From an uncultured Pseudomonas sp. (GTDB lineage Bacteria > Pseudomonadota > Gammaproteobacteria > Pseudomonadales > Pseudomonadaceae), in contig NZ_CAMPHI010000008.1 in the NCBI RefSeq assembly GCF_946885955.1, positions 1-64,000 of the forward strand: 64,000 nt of DNA, in the 5' to 3' direction. This document shows, in pieces, positions 16,922 to 25,763 of this stretch (the first letter of the stretch is position 1; each line of letters opens with the position of its first letter). Below the pieces are notes generated by a model. That model did no database searches. It was not told the origin of the DNA and saw nothing but the letters and a program-made list of their open reading frames with translations. The position numbers were made by a program, and so were the translations under genes.

Positions 16922-17935
16922 CTATTTCAGTGCCTGCAGGTAATCCAGCAGCGCTTGCAGTTCCTGCGGTTGCAGGGGCGTGGCCGGCATCAAGGCGCCG
17001 GGTTTGTTGCTCTGTGGGTCGCTGATCCAGCCGGCCAGATGGCCGCGGGTATTGGGCAGGGTTCCTGCTGCCAGGGTCTGGCGCGAGGCTAAATGAGTCA
17101 GGTCCGGCGCTTCCCCGCCATCAGCCTGGGTGCCGCGAATGCTGTGGCAGTCGGCGCACCCGCTGGCGGCGAAAACCCGGCGGCCCTGGTCGTGGCTCAG
17201 GGCCGCGGCGACGGCGGGCTGGCTCTGGTGGTCGAGCCAGCGCTGAAACTCGTCGGGCGCCAGCGCCGCCACCTTGAATGCCATCAGGCTGTGCTGGGTG
17301 CCGCAGAATTCGGCGCACTGCCCGCGATAGACGCCGGGCTGCGGAATGTTCAGCCAGGCGGTATTGGTCAGGCCGGGAATCATGTCGGTCTTGCCGTCCA
17401 GATTCGGCGCCCAGAAGCTGTGAATCACATCGCTGGAGCGCAGCAGCAGCTTGACCGGCTGCCCGGCCGGCACCTGCAGTTCGTTGGCGGTAACAGCGAG
17501 CAGGTGCTGATCGCGATCGTAATAGCGGATCTGCCACCACCAGCGCTTGCCCACCACCTCGACGGTCAGCGCCGCGTCCGGGTACGGCTGTGAGCTGGCC
17601 TGGCCGACCAGCATGCTGGCGACGCTGAAGCCGGTGAGGATCAGCAGCGGCAGCAGCACTCCGCCGAGCAACACCAGTCTGCGGCTGGCGCTGTGGGTCA
17701 AGCGCCGCTCGCCGTTGCGTCCGCGATACAGGGCGAACAGGCCGAGCGCCATGACCACGACGAATACCAGGCCGTAGATGCCGATCATCCACCAGCTCAG
17801 GTTGGCGATCAGCTCGGCGGGCGCGGCCCGCGGGCTCAATGCCGATTGCAATGGCGCCTGTTCGGCGGCCAGCGCCAACCGCCCACCGGCGGTCGCGGAA
17901 ACAGTCGCAAGCAGCGGAGTGAGGTGTATGCGCAT
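16922..17935 (-). CDS. ctaC: Cytochrome c oxidase subunit II with fused cytochrome c (caa3)
   Basis: A 337-residue subunit II. A signal sequence and two membrane helices (about 48-70, 88-110) precede the CuA domain with ligands H172, C207, E209, C211, H215 and M218 (QCAEFCGTQHSLM). A C-terminal cytochrome c domain follows (C260-A-D-C263-H264, Met in ALMPATPL). The fusion defines a caa3 oxidase. The cytochrome tail resembles the separate small cytochromes downstream. It is the first oxidase gene; the ribosome site before ATG 17935 is weak. Confidence 0.9.
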   Translation of the reverse strand: MRIHLTPLLATVSATAGGRLALAAEQAPLQSALSPRAAPAELIANLSWWMIGIYGLVFVVVMALGLFALYRGRNGERRLTHSASRRLVLLGGVLLPLLILTGFSVASMLVGQASSQPYPDAALTVEVVGKRWWWQIRYYDRDQHLLAVTANELQVPAGQPVKLLLRSSDVIHSFWAPNLDGKTDMIPGLTNTAWLNIPQPGVYRGQCAEFCGTQHSLMAFKVAALAPDEFQRWLDHQSQPAVAAALSHDQGRRVFAASGCADCHSIRGTQADGGEAPDLTHLASRQTLAAGTLPNTRGHLAGWISDPQSNKPGALMPATPLQPQELQALLDYLQALK

Positions 17936-18040
17936 GGTCTACCAGGGGCTAAAGAAATCTGGGCGGGGTAGCGGCGACCCGCCAGGAGGAAACGGATGAC
18001 CGGCCGTATGCCGGCCGTGGCTAGGATTGCGCGGTGGCGC

Positions 18041-18412
18041 TCACTCGGCATATGCCATGGTGCTCAGCAGCGCCAGTGCGGCCTGGCGCGAATCCAGGCG
18101 GGTGTGTTGCACGACGATGGGCACGTCCGATTCGATCAGGCTGGCGTAATCGGTGTCCGTGGGAATCGGTTGCGGATCGTCGAGCTCGTTGAAGCGCAGG
18201 TGCCGAGTGCGCCGCGGCGCTACTGTCAGCCGATAGGGGCCGACCGGCTCGCGATCGGCGAAGAACACCGTGATGCTGACATTCGCCGTCTGATCGCCGG
18301 TATTCAGCAGACAGGCCGTTTCATGGCTGCGAAGCTGGCGCGAATCGCTGCTGCTGGATGGCGGGATATAGCCCTCGGCTATGGCCCAGCGGGTTTTGCC
18401 GATGTGTTCCAT
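18041..18412 (-). CDS. Sensory-rhodopsin-transducer-like protein (ASRT family)
   Basis: A 123-residue soluble protein resembling the Anabaena sensory rhodopsin transducer family: IGKTRWAIAEGYIP at the start, ETACLLNTGDQTANVSITVFF in the middle and RTRHLRFNEL later, an all-beta fold that forms tetramers in the family's type member. There is no rhodopsin gene in the window. It lies 105 bp upstream of subunit II in the same direction and could be the first gene of the caa3 operon. In rhodopsin-free bacteria these proteins are thought to bind small ligands or DNA; the function here is unknown. Confidence 0.7.
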   Translation of the reverse strand: MEHIGKTRWAIAEGYIPPSSSSDSRQLRSHETACLLNTGDQTANVSITVFFADREPVGPYRLTVAPRRTRHLRFNELDDPQPIPTDTDYASLIESDVPIVVQHTRLDSRQAALALLSTMAYAE

Positions 18413-18613
18413 GCTGCCTCCCCGTTCGTTTCAATCGCGCGAACTCGACCTGTGGCGGCGTGCGCCGGAACCGGTCTGGCGGGTTTGAATTGAGCTGTCT
18501 GAATCGCGCGGCGCACTAGTTCTGACTGAACAGTGCGCGATCGGTTTAGCTTTTTTTGCAGGTCGGCGCTGCCGCCCGCGCGAACGGGGGGCGGCGGATA
18601 GATAGGAGGGAAG

Positions 18614-18637
18614 CCCTGCCCGGCGGAGCGGGCAGGG
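18614..18637 (-). terminator. GC hairpin after the chemoreceptor gene
   Basis: CCCTGCCCG and CGGGCAGGG form a perfect 9-bp stem with a 6-nt loop about 60 bp past the chemoreceptor stop. On the minus strand it is followed by a C/T-rich rather than pure T tract, so it is a probable but not strong terminator. Confidence 0.5.
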
Positions 18638-18696
18638 GCGGGGAGCAAGCGCCCGGGCGGTCGCTGGCGACGTTTGGGTCGCCGGCCGGGAATCCG

Positions 18697-20319
18697 TCAG
18701 GCGCTGAAGCGTTGGCTGACGCCGCTGAGCTGTCCGGCAAGTGTTTGCAGGTCCTGACTGGCGGCCTGGGTGCGCTTGACATTTTCCTGGGTGCTGCTGG
18801 CGATGGCGGTGATTTCGGTGAGGTTGCGCGAGATATCCTCGGCCACCGAAGTCTGCTCCTCGGCGGCGGTGGCGATCTGTCGGTTCATGTCGCGGATCGC
18901 TTCCACCGCGCTGGTGATGCGTTGCAGCATCTCGCCGGCCTGGGTCACTTGCTCGACACCCGCCTCGCTGCGCGATTGGCCGCTTTCGATGGCGCGTACC
19001 GCGTTGATCGCGCCGGTCTGCACGGTGTCGATGATCTGGTGGATCTCAGCGGTGGATTCGGCGGTGCGCTGGGCCAGGGTGCGCACCTCGTCAGCGACCA
19101 CGGCGAAACCGCGCCCGGCGTCACCGGCACGGGCCGCTTCAATGGCCGCGTTGAGCGCGAGCAGGTTGGTCTGCTCGGCGATGCCACGGATCACCTCCAA
19201 GACCTTGCCGATACGACCGCTGTCGCTTTCCAGGCGGCGGATCACTTCGGCGGTGGTGGCGATTTCGCCGCGGATGCCGGTAATGGTCTCAATGGTCGCG
19301 CGCATCACTGTGCCGCCCTGTTGCGCCGAGTTATCCGCATCGTCCGCGGCGTGCGCCGCTTCGACGGCATGACGGGCGACTTCCTGGGCGGTGGCGGACA
19401 TCTCATGCATCGCCGTGGCGACTTGGTCGGTGCGATTGAACTGTTCGTTGCTACCCTGGGCCATCAGGCTGGCGATGGTGTTCAGCTCGTGGTTGACGTG
19501 GTCCAGTTCGCCGGTGCTGCTCTTCAAACGACCGAAAATATCGACGAGAAAATCGCGCAAGGTATTGGCCGCGACCGCCAGTCGGCCGAGTTCGTCGCGG
19601 CGGCTGATATCCACCCGCTCGCCGAAATTGCCGCGGCTGAGCTGGGCGATGTGTTCGATCAGGCTGGTGATCGGGGCGATCAGATTGCGGTTGAGCAGCC
19701 ACAGGCTGAGCAGGCCGATCAGCAGGCTGGAGCCGAGCATCACCAGGGTACCGAGCAGGGCCATGCGATCAGCCTCTTCGTCGATGGCCTTGGCCTGCTG
19801 GTGGCTTTGCTCACGCAGCAGATTGACCAATTCGCTCATCTGCTCGCTGGCGGCGCGGTCGATACCTTTGACTGCGGCATCGCCGGCCTTGGGGTCGGCA
19901 CCGGCGGCGGCGAAGGCGTCGCGGCCCTTGCGGTAGGCGCTACCAAGGGCCTGGTGTTCGCTGCGCAAACGCTGCACCTGGCTCTTGATCGATGGATCGA
20001 GGCCATCCAGGGCCTGCAGCTCGTCGAGTGTGCTCTGGATTTTGCGCTCCTGCGCCTCGAACTGGCCCCAGTATTTATCCAGGCTGGCCGGGTCCGAGCC
20101 GCGCAGCAGCACATTCTTCCATTCCTGCACCTGGACCTTGAATTCCACGTTGGCTTCGTCGACCAGTTGCGAGGCGCTAAGGGGGCCATCGAGCAGGCCG
20201 CGGTAGGCGCGGACATCCTTGGAGAGAACGCTGAAACAGGCCAAGGCGATCAGCAGTATCAGCGCCAGGCTGCCGCCCAGAAGGGTAAGAATCTGCGCTC
20301 GCAAAGAGTTCTGGAACAT
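18697..20319 (-). CDS. Methyl-accepting chemotaxis protein
   Basis: A 540-residue chemoreceptor. Membrane helix at about 10-30, a helical periplasmic domain of about 150 residues (four-helix-bundle type), a second helix at about 188-210, HAMP, and a cytoplasmic signalling domain with the conserved hairpin tip [18 protein letters not shown] and [14 protein letters not shown]. It lacks a CheR-binding pentapeptide at the C-terminus (ends VSQRFSA). The ligand is unknown. It is transcribed alone between the ASRT-like gene and the DUF1513 cluster. Confidence 0.9.
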   Translation of the reverse strand: MFQNSLRAQILTLLGGSLALILLIALACFSVLSKDVRAYRGLLDGPLSASQLVDEANVEFKVQVQEWKNVLLRGSDPASLDKYWGQFEAQERKIQSTLDELQALDGLDPSIKSQVQRLRSEHQALGSAYRKGRDAFAAAGADPKAGDAAVKGIDRAASEQMSELVNLLREQSHQQAKAIDEEADRMALLGTLVMLGSSLLIGLLSLWLLNRNLIAPITSLIEHIAQLSRGNFGERVDISRRDELGRLAVAANTLRDFLVDIFGRLKSSTGELDHVNHELNTIASLMAQGSNEQFNRTDQVATAMHEMSATAQEVARHAVEAAHAADDADNSAQQGGTVMRATIETITGIRGEIATTAEVIRRLESDSGRIGKVLEVIRGIAEQTNLLALNAAIEAARAGDAGRGFAVVADEVRTLAQRTAESTAEIHQIIDTVQTGAINAVRAIESGQSRSEAGVEQVTQAGEMLQRITSAVEAIRDMNRQIATAAEEQTSVAEDISRNLTEITAIASSTQENVKRTQAASQDLQTLAGQLSGVSQRFSA

Positions 20320-20534
20320 GAGTCGAAACCTCGTAGGGAAAGGGTGTTGATGGCTCGCGCGATGTAATACGAGGTTTTTCGCTGACTTCCTTGTGGGGCT
20401 GGCGCGTCAGGTAGCTGCGCCGGAGACCGACCTTCTGTTTGCTGCGCGCGAGTGCTGGCTCAATGCTGGCTCAGTATAAGTCGGCCGCTGCGCTTTGCTC
20501 TTGAGCGGGAAGTAAGAATTTACTTCAAGACGAT

Positions 20535-21647
20535 TCAGGCAAGGCGCAAATGATTGTCCCAGAGCCCCGCAGGCAGCTTCAGTGGCTGGCTAACGATAGC
20601 GCTGGTGCGGCAGTCATAGAGCCGGCAGCGACCGATTCCGGCGCTGACCACGAAGCCCTCCGCGACTGCACCGACGCCGGCGCAATCGGCCAATGGCGCA
20701 TCGAGGCGTAACTCGCCGCTGTCCAGATCCCAGACGAAGAAGCGTCCACCGCGCGGCGCGGTCAGCGCCAGCAGGCGCAGCTCATCGTGAATCGCCAGGC
20801 TGGCGGTGTACTGGTTCATCGCCAGGCGCTGCGCCTCGCCGATGGGAAATGCCTGGAAGGCCTGGCCGGGGCGTTTGATTGCCAGCAGCGGCACCGTATC
20901 GCTCGAGTCGCCCTGGTATTGCTGGCCGGATACCACGGTGCCGTCGGCGGCCACTGCCAGATGGCGCACGCTGTTCATCGGCTCGGACAGGCTCTCCTTG
21001 CTCAGCAGCTCGCCATTGCGGTTCATCAGCACCAGGCTGGGCTCCATCGCATCAAGGTTGAGCTCCTTGCGACTTTCCGCTTCGGTGCGGATGCCGCCAT
21101 TGGCCACCACCAGGGTTTCTCCGTCCGGCAGCCACAGCAGTTGGTGCGGCCCAACGCCATGGGTGGAATGTTCCGCCGCCCGCAGCAGTTGCGAGCCTTG
21201 CAGGCGATAGGCACCGAGCACGCCGCGTCCCGGCTGGTCGGTGTCGTTCTCGGTGGCGTAAAGCCACTCGCCGCCCTTGTGGAACACCGCATGGCCGTAG
21301 AAGTGCCGATTGGCCGGGGCGGTCAATACCTGCAACAGGCGGCCGTCGCGGGTGTCGATCAGGTAGCTTTCGCGGCTCGGCCGGCGGCCGACGAACAGCG
21401 CCAGCGGCAGGCTCGGATGCGCCACCACGTCGTGGCAGCGTTCATTGACCGGGGTGGCGAATGCCTGCTCGCCATCCAGGCGATAACCCACCGCATAATG
21501 CTTGCCCTCGGCATCGTTGCGCGCCGATAGCAGCAGCGGTTGCGGGCCGTGGCTGAGCAGGGTCCAGCCATGCAGTGCGCCACTTGCCGCGGCAACGGTG
21601 GCCGCGGCCGTGGTGCCGACCAGGCCGAGGAAAAGTCTGCGTTTCAT
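20535..21647 (-). CDS. DUF1513 periplasmic beta-propeller protein
   Basis: A 370-residue protein with a Tat-like signal (MKRRLFLGLVGTTAAATVA) and propeller repeats such as NRHFYGHAVFHKGGEWLYAT, GVGPHQLLWLPDGETLVVANGG and SVRHLAVAADGTVV. This is the DUF1513 family found beside imelysin and di-haem genes. Its ATG directly abuts the TGA of the imelysin gene, so it is the third gene of that operon. The biochemical role is unknown; periplasmic iron handling is inferred from the neighbours. Confidence 0.85.
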   Translation of the reverse strand: MKRRLFLGLVGTTAAATVAAASGALHGWTLLSHGPQPLLLSARNDAEGKHYAVGYRLDGEQAFATPVNERCHDVVAHPSLPLALFVGRRPSRESYLIDTRDGRLLQVLTAPANRHFYGHAVFHKGGEWLYATENDTDQPGRGVLGAYRLQGSQLLRAAEHSTHGVGPHQLLWLPDGETLVVANGGIRTEAESRKELNLDAMEPSLVLMNRNGELLSKESLSEPMNSVRHLAVAADGTVVSGQQYQGDSSDTVPLLAIKRPGQAFQAFPIGEAQRLAMNQYTASLAIHDELRLLALTAPRGGRFFVWDLDSGELRLDAPLADCAGVGAVAEGFVVSAGIGRCRLYDCRTSAIVSQPLKLPAGLWDNHLRLA

Positions 21648-22709
21648 TCAGTCACCGTCGTGCGAGTTGAAGCCCAGCTGGATGCCGAGGGTTTTCGCCA
21701 GTTCGACTTCCTGCAAGCGATGCAGGACATCGAGGCTCTCGTACACGGCGGTCAGTTCGGCGCGGCCCGCCTCGTCGGCGAGTAGTTCGCTGAGGGGGCG
21801 TTGCAGTGACGCGATGCGCTGGCGGGTGTCGGCGTAGGCGGCGTCCATGCGCTGTTTCAGGTCAAGATGATCGTCGCCGAGCAGTGTCTGGATGCCGTCC
21901 TGTTCGGCGCCATGCCACAGACGTTCGGCGCTGGCCACGCCGGCGGCGAGGTTGGCCAGGCTGGCGTTGCTGCGCCAGGCTTCAGCCTGATACGGCTGCG
22001 GGTGGCCCTTGCTCTGGCGCCCGAGCGGTGTACCGAGCTTCTTCTTCAGTCCGTCGAGGCTGCTGACCTCGGTACGCAACAGCTCGGCAACCGCTTCCGG
22101 AGCCTCGGCGTAACGCTCGTTGGGGAATTTTTTCAGCTGCGCGACCATGCCGCCGTCGGCCTGCCACTGCTCTAGCACGTTGGCGGCGAGGTTTTCCTGA
22201 TGCGCGCCAATGGCGGTGATCAGCGGACAGTAGCGGGCTTTTTTCGCCGGCTCGGCGAGGTCGATGGTCGAATCGAACAGGATGTACTCATAAGCCGTCA
22301 GGCCTTGCACCACGACACTGGACTTATCGAGTACCGCCGGGGTGATTTGCGGTTTGCTATTGAGCAGGCCTTCAACCTGGCGTGCGACCAGGTTCTTCTT
22401 GTCCGGCCAAAACTGCACCTGCCAGGCGCGCGTGCTGTCAGCCATCGGACCGATCAGCATTGGTTGCAAGGCGGCCCAGGCGCTTTGCGCGCCGAGGAAC
22501 GCCTGGCGCGCCTGGGCCAGATCCTGCTGGTCGGCGCAGAACGCCTGGGCGCTGGCGGACAGCTGGCGATTGGCTTCGTACCAGGTGTTGTAGGCCGGTA
22601 GCAGGACGCCGTCGGTGAGCGCGCCGCTCAATTTCTGTTGTGGGTCGGATGCGCTGCAGCCTGCGAGTGCCAAGGCGATCAGGGCGAGCGAAAGGGGGGA
22701 ACGAATCAT
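21648..22709 (-). CDS. Imelysin-family lipoprotein (PA4372-like)
   Basis: A 353-residue lipoprotein (lipobox LAGC) of the imelysin/peptidase M75 family. At the position of the family HxxE motif it reads GLTAYEYILF, so the metal-site His is absent, unlike the second imelysin protein at 24432-25763. A GAHQEN segment is present elsewhere. Imelysins are periplasmic helical proteins tied to iron uptake. It starts 10 bp after the di-haem gene ends. Confidence 0.85.
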   Translation of the reverse strand: MIRSPLSLALIALALAGCSASDPQQKLSGALTDGVLLPAYNTWYEANRQLSASAQAFCADQQDLAQARQAFLGAQSAWAALQPMLIGPMADSTRAWQVQFWPDKKNLVARQVEGLLNSKPQITPAVLDKSSVVVQGLTAYEYILFDSTIDLAEPAKKARYCPLITAIGAHQENLAANVLEQWQADGGMVAQLKKFPNERYAEAPEAVAELLRTEVSSLDGLKKKLGTPLGRQSKGHPQPYQAEAWRSNASLANLAAGVASAERLWHGAEQDGIQTLLGDDHLDLKQRMDAAYADTRQRIASLQRPLSELLADEAGRAELTAVYESLDVLHRLQEVELAKTLGIQLGFNSHDGD

Positions 22710-22719
22710 CGATAGCTCC

Positions 22720-24288
22720 TTACAGCGAATTCAGAAAAGCCAGCAGCGCGGTGCGCTCCTCGGCGGAAAAATTCAGTACCCGTTGCTGCGCCGCCTGTGC
22801 TTCGCCGCCATGCCAGAGAATCGCTTCCAGCGGGTTGCGCGCGCGGCCGTCGTGTAGCAATTGGGTGTGGCCATTGACCGCTTCGCCAAGGCCCAGGCCC
22901 CATAGCGGCGGGGTGCGCCATTCACGGCCGCTGGCGAGAAATTCGCTGCGATTATCAGCCAGCTCTTCGCCCATGTCGTGCAGCAGCAGGTCGCTATAAG
23001 GACGGATTCTCTGGTTCGCGAGTTCCGGCTCGGCGGCATCGGCGGCGGTGGTGAACTGCGGAGTATGGCAGCCCTGGCAGCCGGCGGCATGGAACAGGTT
23101 CTTGCCGGCGATCACCTGCGCCTCGTCGACGCCGCGGCGTGCCGGTACGCCAAGGTTGCGAGTGTAGAAAAGGATGCTGGCGAGGATGCTGTCGCTGACT
23201 TCACTGGCAGGCTGTTGAAAAACTACCTGCGTTGCCGATACGGCGTTAAAAACAGGCTCAAAATGCTCATTTACACCATGTAAACTGCGCTTTTTCGCCT
23301 GTTTTTGCCTTGTCTCGGCTGCCTCGCCTACGTTTTTCAACGGCCTGCTGGCACCGCCATTGGGCGCCGCCAGGCACGCACTCTGGCTGGCGCTGCAATT
23401 GTCCCGGGCGACCAGGCTGCTGGTCAGGCCCATGTCATTGGCGAAGGCTTCGGCGTTCTGCTGGTTGAGACTTGGCTGGCCGGCTTTCCAGCCGAAGCGG
23501 CCGAGCACGCTGCGCTGTTGGGCGCGGTCCCAGACGCGGTTGGCGCGCCCGGAAATGCCGTCGGCGTTGCTGTCGTCCGGGTCGGCATTGGCCAGGATAG
23601 CCGCCTCGGGGATGGCTTCGAGCAAACCAAGGCCGATTATCGGCGGGGCTATGCGTGCGGAAAAGCGCGTATCCGGGTGCATTGGGCCATAGCCCAGCTG
23701 GCTGATCTGCAGCTGCGGGCGGCGCAACTCGACGCTGCTGCCGTCGGCGAACGTTACCATCTGTGGGCTGTAGCTGATGCGTACCCTGGCTTCCGGGGGA
23801 ACGCCGGGAACGGCCATGTCCTGCAATTGCGCGCCGTAGGTCGGCTCCGGCACCACGCCCAGACGCTCGAGCAACTCGGCGTCGGCGCTGCCGTTCGGCA
23901 ACGACAGGCGTACCAGCATTGATGAGGCGCTGACTGCCTCGGCTTCCGGTGGGTGACCGCGACCGTCCTTGATGTGGCAGTTCTGGCAGGCGTTGGTGTT
24001 GAACAGCGGCCCCAGGCCGTCACGGGCAATGGTCGTGGACGGTGCTATGACCCAAGGGTTGCGGAAGAAGCTGTTGCCAACGCTGAAGTCCAGACGCCGC
24101 GATGGCGAAAGGTTGGCCGATGGCTGGGAGAAAGCGTTGCGATCGCTTTTGAACACCGTGGCGCTACCGGCGGACAGGGCTTCGCCAGGTTCGGCCTGGG
24201 TGAATTGCGCGTTCTGGTCGCAGGCGGCCAGCGTCATGATCAGCGCCAAGGGGAAAACGCGCTGGAGTGGGCCAGGCATCGACAACAT
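22720..24288 (-). CDS. Di-haem c-type oxidoreductase lipoprotein with an in-frame MITE insertion
   Basis: A 522-residue DUF1111-type di-haem protein (family sometimes called thiol oxidoreductase). It has a lipobox (LAAC), a first haem site CQNCH and a second CQGCH. Residues about 313-361 are foreign: they are encoded by a 140-bp inverted-repeat element plus a target duplication, 144 bp in all, so the frame is kept with no stop. The insert lies between the two haem sites, in a loop after CSASQSACLAAPNGG. Start at ATG 24288; ATG 24279 is also possible. It is the first gene of the operon with the imelysin and DUF1513 genes. Confidence 0.85.
   Translation of the reverse strand: MLSMPGPLQRVFPLALIMTLAACDQNAQFTQAEPGEALSAGSATVFKSDRNAFSQPSANLSPSRRLDFSVGNSFFRNPWVIAPSTTIARDGLGPLFNTNACQNCHIKDGRGHPPEAEAVSASSMLVRLSLPNGSADAELLERLGVVPEPTYGAQLQDMAVPGVPPEARVRISYSPQMVTFADGSSVELRRPQLQISQLGYGPMHPDTRFSARIAPPIIGLGLLEAIPEAAILANADPDDSNADGISGRANRVWDRAQQRSVLGRFGWKAGQPSLNQQNAEAFANDMGLTSSLVARDNCSASQSACLAAPNGGASRPLKNVGEAAETRQKQAKKRSLHGVNEHFEPVFNAVSATQVVFQQPASEVSDSILASILFYTRNLGVPARRGVDEAQVIAGKNLFHAAGCQGCHTPQFTTAADAAEPELANQRIRPYSDLLLHDMGEELADNRSEFLASGREWRTPPLWGLGLGEAVNGHTQLLHDGRARNPLEAILWHGGEAQAAQQRVLNFSAEERTALLAFLNSL
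23208..23347. mobile_element. 140-bp MITE-like element inserted in the di-haem gene
   Basis: Terminal inverted repeats CAGGCTGTTGAAAAAC (left) and GTTTTTCAACGGCCTG (right) differ at one of 16 positions. The element is bounded by the direct repeat CTGG (23204-23207 and 23348-23351), extendable to CTGGCA if the repeat ends overlap. It has no transposase and an internal partly palindromic A/T-rich centre. It resembles non-autonomous elements common in Pseudomonas genomes. The distance between target copies is 144 bp, exactly 48 codons. Confidence 0.85.
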
Positions 24289-24382
24289 CCACTTCGAAAT
24301 TTGAGCGGCGATCTTAGCAGCTTGAGCTGGTTTAAATAAGACCGATTTGCATTCGCGCCGGCGGGCAGATAGTCGCAGGCAG

Positions 24383-24414
24383 AAAAAAGCCGATGCGTCG
24401 CGGGACGCATCGGC
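24383..24414 (-). terminator. Rho-independent terminator after icmP
   Basis: A perfect 11-bp stem (GCCGATGCGTC / GACGCATCGGC) with a 4-nt loop is followed on the minus strand by six Ts. It lies just past the icmP stop, so icmP is transcribed apart from the downstream di-haem operon, whose promoter must lie in 24289-24380. Confidence 0.9.
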
Positions 24415-24431
24415 GGGTTGCTGCGCGGCGA

Positions 24432-25763
24432 TCAGAAGCTGTGATCGGCGGTTTCCGGGTTCAGGTCGCTGATTCCCAATTTGCCGGCAGCCTGCTCGAT
24501 CGCACCGGTCTGCTTGACCAGGGCGGCGATGGCGTCGCGCACGATCTGCTGGCCGGCGGTGTTGTCGGCGGCAATCAACTGATCGAAGTGCTGGCCGTTG
24601 TTGGCGCTGTCGACCAGGGCCTGCAGCTTGGCTTCGGTGGCCTTCAGGTCCTCCTGCAGGGCGCTGTCGACCTGAGCGTCGGCCTGGGCCACCAGGCCGG
24701 ACAGGCTCGGGCCGGTCAGCATGGTGCCGTCGACTTTCTTGTATTCGCCGAGGTAGACGTTGCGTATGCCTTTGCCGTCGTAGAAGTGCGAGTTGTGGGT
24801 GTTGTCGCTGAAGCAGTCCTGCTCGTCCTCGGTGGAGTTGGCCTCCAGGGCGACTTTCATGCGCTCGCCGGCCAGTTCGCCGAGGGACAGGCTGCCCATG
24901 CCGAAGAGCATTTTGCGCAGGCCGTTTTCCGCCGAGTCGGCTTCCAGGCTGGCGCGGTAGTTGTCGGCGACGTTCGGTTGCCATTGGCCGACCATTTCGT
25001 CGAGGTCCTGCACCAGCAGATCGGTCGCGGCTTTCAGGTACTCGCGGCGGCGTTCGCAATGGCCGCCGGTGCAGCCTTCGCCAACCACGAAATCGCTAGC
25101 CGGGCGTTCGCCCGCGCCAGGGTTGGTGCCGTTCAGGTCCTGGCCCCAGAGGAGGAATTCGATGGCGTGGTAGCCAGTGGCGACGTTGGCCTCGGAGCCA
25201 CCCAGCTCGTTCAGGCTGGCCAGTTTCTCACCGGTGATCTGGGTGACATCGATCTTGTCTTCGCCGACCTGGATCTCGCTATTGGCGACGATATTGGCGG
25301 TCGCGCCGGCGGCACCGGTGGTGTGCTCATAGCCGTCGGCCACGTAGTCGATCAGGCCTTCGTCCAGCGGCCAGGCATTGAGCTGGCCTTCCCAGTCGTC
25401 GACCACCGGGTTGCCGAAGCGGAACACTTCGCTCTGCATGTAGGGGACGCGAGCGGCCAGCCAGGCTTCGCGGGCGGCCTTGAGGGTGTCGTCGTTCGGG
25501 TTGGCGAGCAAGGCGTCGACCGCCGCTTGCAGTTGCTTGCCGGTACTGGCGGCATCGCTGAACACGGCCAGGGCAAGGTCGGCGTAGTGGCTAACCACTT
25601 TTTTCGCAGCCGCCTGATCGAATGCGGTTACGGCTGCCGGCGCGGTATTGGTGACCGGCGCATCGGTTTTGCTGGTGGTGGCAGGCGCTTTGTCTTCACC
25701 ACATCCGGCGAGGCTGATGGCGATGGCGAGCAGACTGGCGGAAGCCAGAGGCATACGAAGCAT
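24432..25763 (-). CDS. icmP: Imelysin-family metalloprotein lipoprotein IcmP (IrpA-like)
   Basis: A 443-residue lipoprotein (SLAGCGEDK lipobox). It carries the intact family motif GYHAIEFLLWG (GxHxxE) and a Cys pair in EGCTGGHCERR. It fits the insulin-cleaving metalloproteinase IcmP of P. aeruginosa and IrpA-type imelysins, which are iron-regulated and outer-membrane or periplasm located. ATG 25763 has AAGGA at 8 bases. An iron-responsive operator is plausible upstream. It has its own terminator. Confidence 0.88.
   Translation of the reverse strand: MLRMPLASASLLAIAISLAGCGEDKAPATTSKTDAPVTNTAPAAVTAFDQAAAKKVVSHYADLALAVFSDAASTGKQLQAAVDALLANPNDDTLKAAREAWLAARVPYMQSEVFRFGNPVVDDWEGQLNAWPLDEGLIDYVADGYEHTTGAAGATANIVANSEIQVGEDKIDVTQITGEKLASLNELGGSEANVATGYHAIEFLLWGQDLNGTNPGAGERPASDFVVGEGCTGGHCERRREYLKAATDLLVQDLDEMVGQWQPNVADNYRASLEADSAENGLRKMLFGMGSLSLGELAGERMKVALEANSTEDEQDCFSDNTHNSHFYDGKGIRNVYLGEYKKVDGTMLTGPSLSGLVAQADAQVDSALQEDLKATEAKLQALVDSANNGQHFDQLIAADNTAGQQIVRDAIAALVKQTGAIEQAAGKLGISDLNPETADHSF

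Noticed and set aside
18556..20367. 603-codon open frame antisense to the first chemoreceptor
   Set aside because: Periodic Gly/Ala/Asp-rich shadow of the coiled-coil signalling domain.
23224..23331. Frameshifted or broken di-haem gene
   Set aside because: The insertion is a multiple of three and the frame has no stop, so the gene is probably still translated.
22720..25059. Longer 779-residue reading of the di-haem gene
   Set aside because: The extra N-terminus is antisense to icmP and crosses its terminator; the lipoprotein signal begins only at 24288.
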